Of a DNA stretch of 64,000 bases, positions 36,655 to 47,197 are shown piece after piece. Each line of letters starts with the position of its first letter. Within the stretch, counting starts at the first letter, position 1. This DNA comes from Botrytis cinerea B05.10. Lineage: Eukaryota; Ascomycota; Leotiomycetes; Helotiales; Sclerotiniaceae. The stretch lies in the NCBI RefSeq assembly GCF_000143535.2, contig NC_037317.1:744001-808000 (forward strand). Reading direction: 5' to 3'. The notes under the pieces were generated by a model, which ran no database searches, was not told the origin of the DNA, and saw nothing but the letters and a program-made list of their open reading frames with translations. The position numbers and the translations under genes were made by a program.

Positions 36655-38915
36655 GTCTTCAATCTGGGGTTGTGGTGTGGAGATGTTATTCGGACATCTT
36701 CAAAGGTCGAGGATGTTGACAAGTTGAAAGGAATGAAGACGCTACTGTGCGAAAAACAATATCTTGTAGTCGTAGTAACAATTATTCACTTCGGAGAGCT
36801 TTCTCATATGTTATTGTTATGGCTGACCAATAGGTAGATAGGGTTGAATACCAACAGTTGGTACAAAATGATCGGAAATTACATTACCGATGAAGACAAA
36901 GTTTGGACAACAGCATTCAAAGAGATATCTAGATGAGTAGTCAGTCTTTTCAAATCACCTAAAGAAATCTTCTTGGGCTTTCAATGATAATCACATTCAG
37001 AGCAGAGACTTTTGAACCAGATAAAACAGCTTCCTACTGATGTCAAATAACAAAGCACAAGCTAAGAAACGTTTCAGTACACAACCTACCATACTCTCTT
37101 CTACCAGCTCACTTCCTGTCTGCCTACATCTACTTGTTGCAGGGCAATGAAACTGTTCTTCTATTGTCAAGTAACATTTTACTCGAAGATGAAGTGCAAT
37201 TTTCATCTCATCGTCATCATCAGATGGCTTTCGAGATTCACATTCTTGAATTCACTACTACCCGAAGCACAGAGAAACAAAATTTAAAAAAATTTAAAAC
37301 TCTTGACCAAAGACTAATAATCAACGCTAAAACACACAAAGGGCCCGTGATGCAAAATTCTGAGCACAAAATCAAGAATCAAGATCTTATCCTCTATCTG
37401 AGATTCCCTTGGAAACCCCCCTCCCCCCAATTTTTCTTCCTACCAGCTACAACACCAAGAATAAAGAGTTTTCTCTCTTTTCTTCAAGGTCCACAATGAC
37501 TCATGGACATACAGACCAGGTCCTACATACTTCCAAACTGACAACGAGTTTGAGAAACCCGAACGAACGTCCGCCTTGTTTCGTTTCTACCTGTACTACC
37601 TCCTCAAACAATCCTCCAAAGACAATAGGCGCTTTGTTCAAGCCATCTATCCAGCTCTTCTAGTTGCACTACTGATGCGTAATCTCGAATGTGTTCTCTA
37701 CGAGCAGACAGAGATGGGTATTTCATTCACGAAGAAAACTGCCACGGTAGATTACAATTGAGATCTAAATCATAATCAGATGGATATGGGAGAACTTTGA
37801 CAAGGTCCAAGTTTACTGTGTTTGCGAGTGAGCTAGCTGCATAATATCGGCGGAAATCGTATAGTAACCACAATACATGCGGACGAATTGTGGTACATAC
37901 CTTTCTACCGACACATGTCCCTCTACGAATACACCCTCTAGTCTGCCGTCGCAGCGTTTTAGGTTCGTGCAGCGTCCGGCTGCTCCAAGTGGACTTTCCA
38001 GTTTCAGGAAGTGGAATGATGGACACTAGGTTGAACTTTTGACAGTAGCTGGTGAAATGTCTCGAGAATCGTAGGCATACGGTCTGAGTATTGACTCGCA
38101 CTTGATCGGACGAGATATCGATATGCAATCAGGCACTGTGTGAGAACGATGATTAAGATAAAAACGGCGGCAACAAATCGCGATGGCTTGAGAAGCATTT
38201 TAGTGGCATCAAACTGGAGATGATAGTGCAGGAGTTTTGATAAATCCAGCCTGATATTTGTAGCTGAATTGAAGACAATTGGCGCTGAGCGTAGGGTGCG
38301 TGATAGAAGTTTGACGCATTGCATCGAATGGCGGCTACAGCTTGAAACCCATTTGCGCCGCTCGCAAGCGCAATCAACACGGGGTTATGCTTAAAATTCC
38401 ATGGTGGTTTATATCTTGCAGTTCCCACTATCCAATGAATCTTATCCTAAATTAAGCTTCTGTGACGAGTTTGTCCCGGTAGTTTGGAACCGAGAATATG
38501 GGTGCGTCGTAGGCGCCAGGAGATGACTACTCAATTAAGCAATTTCTCCGGCCAAGATCGTGAAAATATATTTTTTGTTTCATGTGGCATCAGAAGATGA
38601 GAAAATGTGATGCCATGACGATTTCATCTTTTCAGAATCGATAATTGTTACTCTGAACTTGAATGTTGGCTCCCGGAAGGCTCAAGTATCTTCTTACCCA
38701 GAGTCAGCAATCCGTTGTTCCTACGGAAGCAAGCATTACATTACACGAAACGTGATCGAAAGATGTTTCAAATGTAACATCAACGGGCTCCCGCATGAAT
38801 GAGAACACTCTCTCTTCATGTCTGTAGAACCAGGTCTCCTCCCTATGCTTCTTTTTTCTTTCGTCATGGTAACTTCTGAATTTGGATTGCACTCCCTGGC
38901 GGTCAACAGGCAAAA
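36655..38915. other. Intergenic between surface-protein paralogues A and B
   Basis: Both flanking genes start here (divergent), so it holds both promoters. Apart from a short minus-strand frame at 38004-38198 with a membrane helix, nothing is supported. Confidence 0.4.
38004..38198 (-). CDS. Possible small membrane protein or gene fragment
   Basis: A 64-codon frame beginning MLLKPSR with a clear hydrophobic helix (FVAAVFILIIVLTQCLIA) followed by a polar segment. Further downstream on the same strand (about 37830-37990) another frame is Cys-containing and protein-like, but I found no good splice joining them. It may be a type II membrane protein with an unrecognised intron, or a remnant. Family not recognised. 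Confidence 0.25.
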   Translation of the reverse strand: MLLKPSRFVAAVFILIIVLTQCLIAYRYLVRSSASQYSDRMPTILETFHQLLSKVQPSVHHSTS

Positions 38916-39897
38916 ATGATTTCACTGGTTTTTTGGGCTCTGATTAATAGTATCAATGCTTCACTGGTCGTATTACCATCACCCATCCCAGCTAATACAC
39001 TCAAAGTGCCAATCATACTGGAGAAACGCCAAGTAACCACTTCCGCAGAGACATGTGGGTACGCCAATGGAAACGCAATGTTTCCTCGATCCGCGGCACC
39101 TGGATACTTTTGCGGCAAAGACATTCAGAACAGCTTATGGGGCTTCTGTTCAGATGCTGTTACTGCTGATTGTGAACTATATGGGTACTGCTTTGATAAA
39201 GGGGCATGCTCTGCTGGTTGCGGGGTTTCCGGGTTGATTTCTACGACTTGGTATGTATTGCTCTAGCCCTAGCTATAGGATGACACTGAGTTATTCAACT
39301 AGCCAGCCTTATTGCTTTTCGGAACTGCTGGTGTCTAATTACCAGACCTATACGCACATTACGTGCGCAAATGCTCCTGGCTCGGCCATTTGGCTTGCCG
39401 TTCCCACTATAACATCTCCCTCACCAACAACTATATCTTCCTTATCACGAGCAGCAGTAAGCATATCAACTCTGGAAAGAACAGTAACTGTGTCTTCTTC
39501 GTCATTCGCCACGAATCCTAAAGTGTCAACTTCCGCACCTGCTACCATATCATCAACCACAGCCCTCGACCCAGCAGCTACATCTAATACTGGTATAGCC
39601 TCAGTCAGCACAGAATACTCATCAAGCAGCATGCCAGTAGGGGCTATCATTGGCGGGGCTCTCGGAGGTCTTAGTCTCATCCTTCTTACAGTCATCGCGC
39701 TTGTCATGTTGAAGAGACGACATATATCTACCCCAAAAATCGTAAAAAATGAGCCAGCTAGCGAGTTACCAGGCACGACAGCTAGAAATGAAATCTTTGA
39801 GATCCATGGTGGTCAAGTTGATAGGCACGCCTCTGTGCTTTGGAGCCCGAGTATGGTACGGGAAACGAGTACTGCTGCTTTTTCAGAAATTCATTGA
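38916..39897 (+). CDS. 10-cysteine single-pass surface protein, paralogue B
   Basis: Exons 38916-39250 and 39303-39897, with a 52-base intron (GTATGT...CTAG, phase 2); 309 aa. Signal peptide (ISLVFWALINSINASL); ten-Cys ectodomain beginning ETCGYANGN, with NSLWGFC, DCELYGYC, KGACSAGCG and YTHITC; Ser/Thr/Ala stalk; membrane helix (VGAIIGGALGGLSLILLTVI); basic KRRH; tail of about 70 residues with NEIFEIHGGQ and an ending FSEIH. All ten cysteines align with those of the neighbours, and the intron falls in the same codon (Cys8). The cytoplasmic tail is the shortest of the three. Confidence 0.87.
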
Positions 39898-40430
39898 AGA
39901 ATGGTTGATTTGCTACTCCGTCGTTAAATCAGGATATCGATCTCGCATGATGAGCAATAGTTAAGATAGTGATGTTTAGAAGATGTAGAATAGTGTGATA
40001 AACTGCAGGACCTCGGAGTTCTTATTCAGTAGATTTAAGAGTAGATCGACAATTTGAGACGATTTCAGTAGTTAGAGGGTTCAGCTCCAGTTCCGAAATA
40101 CTATTTGAAGGTAGTGGGTTGTAATTTTGGACCTGCATAATTAGTACCAACTGTTGGGCGGTTGGTGACTATTTTAGCCAAGCACCCAACTAGCCGGTAC
40201 CACAACAATACCTCTAGCCCTATTAAAAACGCCACCTGTGTTACAGAACTGCGAGCGATTTTTTGATCTTTAATGTGGTAGCAATAGCCGCCGTTGTCGT
40301 AAATGATAATTATCATATTATGAGGGCTCCCTCGTTGCAATAAGTTCGATCTCGGCTTGAACTTTTCGGAATTTTCGCTGGTCGAAATGGACGACATAGC
40401 ATGGTAGTGTGTGTAATTTGTCATTTGAAG
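39898..40430. other. Intergenic between surface-protein paralogues B and C
   Basis: About 530 bases, 3' flank of paralogue B and promoter of paralogue C. Nothing else seen. Confidence 0.5.
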
Positions 40431-41873
40431 ATGGATTTGTACTTCTTAATTTTCTTTATTTGCATGGTTTCAGGTGCCGCACATATTATTACTCCCCGAA
40501 CAATAATCTCAACTGGCTCCCCTACAGCTCTCGGGTTACAAGCTCGACAGACGACAGCATTTGCCACTTCCACTTGTGGCTTTCTGAATGGTAATGCAAA
40601 TCAGCCAATAATTGCAAATAGTGGCTCAGAGTGTACCTTTGATCCAACTGCTACGCTATGGGGCATATGCAGAACCGGATTAGCACTCACAGATTGTGGG
40701 TTTGGTGGTTATTGCGTCGACGCTGGACTTTGTTCCACAGGATGCGGGCCAACGGGGATCGATGCAAACACATTGAGTTGGTACGTTCAGGAGCGCTAGA
40801 TATGTTGTAATGTAGTCTCTAACGGAATCCTTAGTGCAAAACAAAAAGGCGCTAGCTTGTGTGTCTCAAGTCTCCTCCTTGTCGGCGCAGATCAAACATA
40901 TACACACATGACTTGTGCGTCCCAAACGAATGCGAGCCCGCCTGTTTTTCTGTTTACAGCAACTACGACCGCTCCAATACCAGCGTCGACTTCTGAACAA
41001 ACTTCGTCGGCTGCGAGAACAACAAGCGAATCGAACGTGCAATCGAATTCGGAGTCTACCACCCCATCCACACCAGGTTCGGCCACAAACACTGCTACTA
41101 AAGCATCAGTATCTGGGCCGGCTTCGAACTCGGTCTCGAACTCGGTCTCGAACTCGGTTTCAAACTCGGTTTCTTCTGGTACCATCGGATCTCAATCATC
41201 AGATACTACACCCTCAAGCGAACCATCCCTAAGAGAATCCATTTTCACTGTGTCCGGTTCGCTCGTCACCTCCTTCTTTGGTCAAACAAATACCGTGGGA
41301 GTTACAGTATCAATTACCACCACTGCCAGTGGAATCTCGTCGCCCAGCCCCTCCGATTCTACCGCTCCCGCACCTAAGAACCCCCCCAAATATAATCCTA
41401 AAACATTAATCGCCATCGTGCTCGGAGTTATCGTCTTCCTTCTCCTCCTAATCTTCACTCTCATCTGGATCGGAAAATACCGACGAGCGCAAAAGAGCAA
41501 ATCGACTACCCCAGCAGCTGAAACTCCTACGAACTTCTTTTTCAGTAATCTCCCAGAAGTCATGGAGCCATTTGCAAAAACCGATGGCGTCCATGAGATG
41601 TATGATGATCACGGAGAGTTGAGGGAACTAGATATTGCAGGGGCGGTTGCTGGGAGGACAGGAAGAGTGAGTCTTAGGGAATTGGCTGCTACGCCTGTGG
41701 TGGGTGGAAGACGAAGTGGCAGAAGAAGCGCGAGAGAGATGGAGGGAGACATGGTTTGGGGGAGAGGGAGAATAAGTGTTAAAGAATTGGATGGAGGTGT
41801 ATTTGTAAGGAATGGTCGGAGGGGTGACAGCATGACGCAGGTGTTTGAACTTGATGGACAATCGTACATATGA
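40431..41873 (+). CDS. 10-cysteine single-pass surface protein, paralogue C
   Basis: Exons 40431-40780 and 40835-41873, with a 54-base intron (GTACGT...CTTAG, phase 2); 462 aa. The ATG at 40431 was preferred over the in-frame ATG at 40401 because it begins a clean signal peptide (MDLYFLIFFICMVSGAA). Then come a ten-Cys ectodomain (STCGFLNGNAN, TLWGIC, DCGFGGYCVDAGLC, STGCG, YTHMTC); a long Ser/Thr stalk that includes four NSVS units and a second beta-like stretch (FTVSGSLVTSFFGQTN); a membrane helix (LIAIVLGVIVFLLLLIFTLI); and a tail of about 130 residues with repeated VHEMYD, LRELD, LREL, VKELDGG and FELDGQS motifs. The intron splits Cys8 (TG|T), as in A and B. Confidence 0.88.
41125..41172 (+). 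repeat. In-frame 12-base tandem repeat inside paralogue C
   Basis: Four units of TCGAACTCGGTC (last two with C-to-T or G-to-A changes) encode four S-N-S-V steps in the Ser/Thr stalk. Repeat number could vary and change the stalk length. Confidence 0.9.
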
Positions 41874-42121
41874 TGAGATATGATTAACGCCATAGCACTT
41901 AATTAATGAGAAAACGACCAATGAAACAATCCAGAGAGTGATAGTCTTTAGTAATCTTCGGCACTAGCCAGAAAATAACATATCAAGGTCAAGTAGTATC
42001 AGATGAGATCGTCAAGTAGTGCATCATAATTCATGACATTGCCAATTGTATTTACAAACAGTAGGTAGACTCCATAATCCATTATCCCATTATCCAATTC
42101 CTGTCAACTGATATCCCGCTC

Positions 42122-42641
42122 TTATGCGGTTCCAGTCTATTAAATAGTTAGCCCTATTCAAATGCGTGAAGACCTAATGTAGCATACCTTTCTCTGTCCA
42201 ACGAAGAATCCTAACCCGAAAGTTTCGGTAGTAAAGGTAATTTTGCTTCCCTTTGGAACTAATTTAAGTTAGACTATAGGCTTCCAAAGTATTCCTGCGC
42301 AACTTACAGTAGAAAACATCGCCCTTGGTGGCATGAACCTTCTGTCCAGTTTCGTCACTAATATCAAACTCTCCATCAACGATAATCTTCATCTCGTGGT
42401 ATGTGTATTCGTAAATCAATGGCGTGCCCTTTTCTAATCTGTAGAAGCCAGCTGATAGTGGTGCAGCTTCGTCGGTAGATACGGACACATCGCCGAGGAA
42501 TGCATTCTCGTTGGCAATGAGAGGAGGCTTGAACTCGGTTTGAGCATTGGCGTGGTATGTGAATGGAAGAGACATTTTTTCAGCTTTTGATGAGGATTTG
42601 GATGATTTGGATGATTTGGCTTTGCTGATTATAGAACCCAT
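42122..42641 (-). CDS. Cupin-domain protein, EutQ-like
   Basis: Three exons (42641-42308, 42258-42188, 42136-42122) with short introns (GTAAGT...TTAG; GTATGC...TAATAG) give 139 aa. A Ser/Lys-rich N-terminus starting MGSIISKAKSS is followed by a cupin barrel. ENAFLGDVSVS and PLIYEYTYHEMKIIVDGEFD form the first cupin half, and GDVFYFPKGSKITFTTET the second, as in EutQ-like (ethanolamine utilisation) cupins. The HxH metal motif is reduced to one clear His. Enzyme activity in fungal members is unknown. The MGSIIS start also meets the M-G-x-x-x-S myristoylation rule. The last exon only adds TGTA. Confidence 0.82.
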
Positions 42642-43922
42642 TGTTAGTCTTGATGAATAGATAAAGAGGGCGATGAGGGTGAAGCGGAGATGATGTAGTA
42701 GAATGCTATAGAGTTCATATGTGGTGATTTAGGAAATGGGAATAGTGAAAAGGATCATGTCCGTATTCATACCTTGAGTTCTTATCTTCTCGCAGTAACT
42801 TGCACAGTGTTTGAATAGAGCTGATTCGTGAATATGAAGTTATCACAAGGTATATCTTGTATTCTGCAGATGATAAGAAGAGTGTGTGTTGAGCTGGAAA
42901 GATTCGCTTTCTTCGTCCATGATGCCTTCATCTTATATATCCATCTCTACTGTTAGCTACCGATGATGCAAGACCACCAAGGTGTTGAGCCATCCCACTG
43001 TAGCAAGAACATTTGCCATATGAGGTATTCTCAATGTACTCCATGGACTGTATTGCTGAAATAGGAAATGCGCGGGGTATGATATTCCTTTCTGAGATCT
43101 AAGGAGGGGTACATCTGGAGCAGCTCGGGAACGACAAGAAAGGCATACGGGTGGATTTCGGATTCGAATCCAGATTGTGTTTACGATAGGTATCGAGATG
43201 TCTTAGCTATCGCTCCAGAGATTGTTTGGGGACATGGCTATCTGTAGATGGAGCGTGCATGGTCGGTATCTCTGCATCAGATATCTCAAGAGCTTGACCG
43301 GCTGATTGCCTTTAGCTCCCGTAGCTAATGGATTTCCATGCATCGAAAATGGCGAATGTTGAATGAAGGGGACGTCGTTGATCTGAGATAAGGAAGCGAT
43401 GGAAATTTTGCCCGAATGTAGTTAAAATGAGGCTTCTTGTTAGTTGTGCCCCGCAATTGTCGGTTTGGTGCCTTTCTGTCAACTCGATTCTAATTCCAAA
43501 CGCAGGAAACCTTTGCATCAGAACGCCGTTCACGCGCTTCAATCTCAGTACAAACGAAGGGAAGGGGATAATTATGAGAACGTCGTTGATCTCTCGTTCT
43601 TCCCGCAGTAATACAATACAGGTGGCCAATGAAACGGCTAATAAAATGACATGAAATTGTCGGCCCTCGCCCTTTTACTTTACCACCTGACGCCTCGGGC
43701 TTTCGCGCCCTTCGCCCTTTCCTTCGCCCTCTCGCCCTCTCGCCCTACGACGTGCAACAAAACTTGAATAGTCACATGGAACGGTTTCCATTGGCTGATC
43801 ATTACGAACGTTAAGCTACTGATTGGTTTGGGCGATATCGACCCTGCAGTGTATTGCTGCAACATATTTCGGGCTTCGGACAAACGCTTATGTTTCAATT
43901 ACAATCCCCCATCCACACTGCA
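42642..43922. other. Intergenic, with short CGCCCT repeats
   Basis: Upstream DNA of the cupin gene and 3' flank of the M24 peptidase gene. Nothing besides the C-rich repeat listed next. Confidence 0.45.
43712..43746 (+). repeat. Degenerate TCGCCCT tandem repeat
   Basis: About five imperfect copies of a 6-8 base unit (TTCGCCCT / CTCGCCCT) in intergenic DNA. Confidence 0.7.
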
Positions 43923-45699
43923 TCATGGATCCCAGGGGCCTTTCGCCCTAGAACCCGTCAGAATATCTGCTTCACCGTTCTCTCTCACGACAAAAACATC
44001 TTCGTGCCTCACCCCAAACTTCTCTTCAAGGTATACTCCAGGCTCTAATGTGAACGCCATGCCTGCATTTAGGGTTTCCTCGATATTTCCTTTGTTCAAA
44101 TAAGGACTCTCGTGTGCCTTGATACCGATTCCATGGCCAACGCGATGTGTAAATGCTTTCTCGTAGCCGGCATCTGTGATGACAGTTCGAGCCGCTATAT
44201 CTACGGAAGCGCATGATGAATGCGGTCTCAATGCATCCAGAGCTTTAGTTTGTGCCTCGAATACTACATCCCAGATCGCGATTTTGTGCTGGGCAATTCG
44301 TGAAAGAAGCGAAAAATCTTCCGGTTTCGAAAAGAAGGGTGGAAAGAATGTTCGGCAAATGTCTGAAGAATATCCATATAGATGAGAACTATTGAGATAT
44401 CGCATCAGCTTAGATACATTCAAGAAGTGAAGTGCTTAGAGCTCACCCAACATCAATTAACACGAGGGTCTCTTCTTCCAGGATTTTGCTTCCATTTGGT
44501 CCACCATGTGGCATTGCAGCATTCTCATCTATTAGAAGATTAGTACTATCCTCTATTATGCTTCAAACTGCTTTCTGCCCAATTGAAAAATGTGAGGTAA
44601 TTAGTAAATGCACACAATTGATGTGCGTCACAAGCCAGTTCCACACAGTGGAGGCAGGTGTAAGACAGGAAATACTCGCAGGCCATCTCCTGAAAGAACC
44701 TTTAAAAATCAACTATTGGCTTACCAAAGAGCACGATATCAAAGAATGGATCCATCCCGCCAGCTCGCATCGTACTGTCAAGTCCATCCATGACCTCATT
44801 TTCAGTTAAGCCCGCCACCATACACTTCCTCATAGCTCGCAATGCTTCGACAGTCCCTGTATTGACCGCCCTGAGGATATTTACCTCACCAACTGTTTTC
44901 GTTTGCTTCACTCGTTTCACACTGCCAGCAAGTCCCACCACTTCGAAGCCATTTTCACCAAGGCCTCTCTGTATGAAGTCTCTCATTTCTTCGTCGACCA
45001 TCACCTTTGGCACTTGAGTGGGCCCTACATCTTTCTTGCCGATGGCAATATGCCAATTTTTCAAAAGCGTCAAATAAGGATTCCAGTGTTCCTCCCAAGT
45101 AACGATGTACAGGTCCTCTTCGAAAGGCATACCGAGCATTCTTACTCTCCCTTCCTCGAAATGGGGTGCCAGAAATGATGTTTTTGCAACAACTCTTCCC
45201 AAACCTTTGTCAAAATGAGGTGTAATGATCATGAGAAACGGTCGCTCTTCAGGCTCCCAAACTTCCCAGGCCTTTTGACTAACATTAGCATAATACTGAA
45301 ATGTATATCCTGGCTCAACGATAAATGCATCTATTCCATCATTCTCAAGAGCGACAGCTAGATTATCCCTCCGCTGGACGAATTCTGAGAGTGCAATCGG
45401 TGACGCTGTTTCTAGCCATGGCAAGCCGGTCTCGAGAAATGTATTTACAGAGCATCTCTGAAACTTTTCATATTTGGACAAACCAATCTCTCCGGCAATC
45501 AATGGTGTCAGTTGCCAAGACTACTTGCTATAAATTAATAATGACTCTATCTTTGAGGCTTGTGGCGGACGCTTACCACGAAGTTTGGTAGAAGTTGTAC
45601 GACGAAGATAAGGACAACGAATGCAGTGAAGCCAATGACGTGTCGCTTGGAGGGCTGTAGCCAGTTTTCCGGAGACTTGAAAGACTGAGAATTTTTCAT
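43923..45699 (-). CDS. Membrane-anchored M24-family metallopeptidase (Xaa-Pro peptidase-like)
   Basis: Four exons (45699-45577, 45520-44725, 44528-44447, 44388-43923) give 488 aa. The first exon encodes a short cytosolic N-terminus and a signal-anchor helix (VIGFTAFVVLIFVVQLL), so the enzyme is probably type II membrane-bound or secreted. An N-terminal creatinase-like domain follows (about residues 60-220), then the pita-bread catalytic domain with all five metal ligands: D332 and D343 (LIDVG..YSSDICRTF), H419 (RVGHGIG), E449 (TLEPGVY) and E463 (RHEDVFVV). This is the M24B set of Xaa-Pro aminopeptidase/dipeptidase enzymes, which cleave N-terminal residues before proline. The intron 1 acceptor was placed at AAGTAG because the earlier TATAG leads to a stop. 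Confidence 0.88.
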
Positions 45700-46677
45700 T
45701 TTATGACGAGACACTTACTTCTTCAATGTTGTGTATTTGATTCATGCGAACGATGGACGCAATCTCGCGGTGCTGATAAGGAGTGTTCTTAATATGGCGG
45801 GGGCGGGGTCCGATGCTACTTCCACCCTGATAACAAAACTACCTCTCCTCAAGACTTTCTCAAATATTATACTATCCTCTTTTAATTATCCTGTCTATGC
45901 ATTGCTGAGATATCTGAATTTAAAACAGCTTTTCCAAGAAGGCAGACAGGTCCCGAAGATATTGTTATCAATTTAGTACAGGTATTCCAAATGAGCTCAA
46001 CATCTAAAATGATTTCAATGTTGAGAAGGGGATTGGATGTTCTAAAGATTTTGATTGTTGGTCTGCATTTCGGACTACTGGTACATGAAACCTAAACTTA
46101 TTATGCTGGTGACCGCTTTTGGTGTAATTATCTTGGATTCAGGCCCTCCCTCCAAGCTCTTGTTGACACATTTCAACTTGCTTTTCCGATAAAGCAATCT
46201 CGAATCATTGGACGTCAGGAGTGAACTAATGAGTCATGTCCGATGAGAGTAGTTCTCTACCTGTCTTTAGGTATCGAGGCCATATTCAGATTATTCACAT
46301 CATGGTTGTAGGAACAAAAATGACAACGAATTGCCGGTAGTCATAGTCTTTTGTCATCGTTGAGCTTCATGTTATATGTATCTCATGTCCAGATATGATT
46401 GTTTTTGCTGTCTGGTATTGAAGAAACATAAAGTCGATCACGATCATTCTACTCCCTGAGAAATATATGAGAACTGTTAGACTACGATTTTCTATTTAAC
46501 AAGGTGGACTTATAATTGGGTTGACAACTCGTGAGTCTGTGATTCACGTGGAAGAATACTTTGAGAATAACCATTCACCGGAATATCAAAATGTATGCTG
46601 ACAATATGCGCTTCATTAGATATCTAAACAATGCAATACAGATAAAGAGTTTAAGCCCCTCGTGCAAACCCCTTAAA
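45700..46677. other. Intergenic, nothing recognised
   Basis: Upstream DNA of the M24 gene (start 45699) and 3' flank of the ABM-type gene. No protein-like frame. Confidence 0.5.
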
Positions 46678-47197
46678 TTAAGTCCTGCTGAATCCTCCAG
46701 CAGGAGTGACAACTCTAACGTCAGGTGGCGACAGCAAAAACTCGGCTTCCTTGCTATCAGTCTTGTATGCTTGGACATAAGCACTCTCCTCGTGAGCCTT
46801 GAAAGCCTCCTCGTCTTTGAATCTGTAATATATGGTCAGCCCATAAATCAGGAACATATGAAAGGAGAGGAGAGAAGAGAAGAGAAGAGAAGAGAACGTG
46901 TGACGGGCAAGTTACTTACATCATAGCCATAACAATTTGCTCTGGGCCATCACCCGACAAAGGCTTGGTCTTCGATACTTTGTACATAATACAGCCTGGC
47001 TCAGCATCCTCAACCGCTTTGGCGAACTTAGCACTATGAGCGATAGCCTGTTAAAGTATTGCGTTAGAGAATGTATGTAGATATACGAAGACATTAAGAA
47101 GATGATTTGGAGATTGGATGGAAAGAATAGGTAAACTTACTTCCTCCATCTTTTCTGGCTTGGGAGTGAAGGTGACGACTCTGGAAATAGGGCTCAT
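46678..47197 (-). CDS. Small ABM/Dabb-type (ferredoxin-like alpha/beta barrel) protein
   Basis: Three exons (47197-47141, 47047-46920, 46822-46678) give 109 aa. The beginning MSPISRVVTFTPKPEKMEE followed by AIAHSAKFAKAVEDAEPGCI, and later IFKDEEAFKAHEESAYVQAY, is the usual layout of the antibiotic-biosynthesis-monooxygenase-like (ABM) fold. That fold has a beta strand, helix, a PGC-x-M-Y strand, then a helix with E-x-x-x-x-A-H-x-x-S. Such fungal proteins are small cytosolic dimers, most without a known substrate; some act as monooxygenases or cyclases. All introns follow GTAAGT...AG. No secondary-metabolism backbone gene lies nearby, so a general role is likely. Confidence 0.82.
46871..46896 (+). 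repeat. (AGAGA)n repeat inside an intron
   Basis: About five pentanucleotide units in intron 2 of the ABM-type gene (46823-46919), near its branch region. Confidence 0.85.

Noticed and set aside
40401..40430. Upstream ATG extension of surface paralogue C (10 extra residues)
   Set aside because: Would put a polar, Cys-containing segment before the signal peptide; the ATG at 40431 fits better, though both could be used.
40892..41185. Minus 97-codon frame with TEFE repeats
   Set aside because: Antisense shadow of the NSVS repeat and Ser/Thr stalk of paralogue C.
43150..43165. tRNA-like GGATTCGAATCC
   Set aside because: No matching acceptor, D or anticodon arms nearby; only a palindrome resembling a T-loop.
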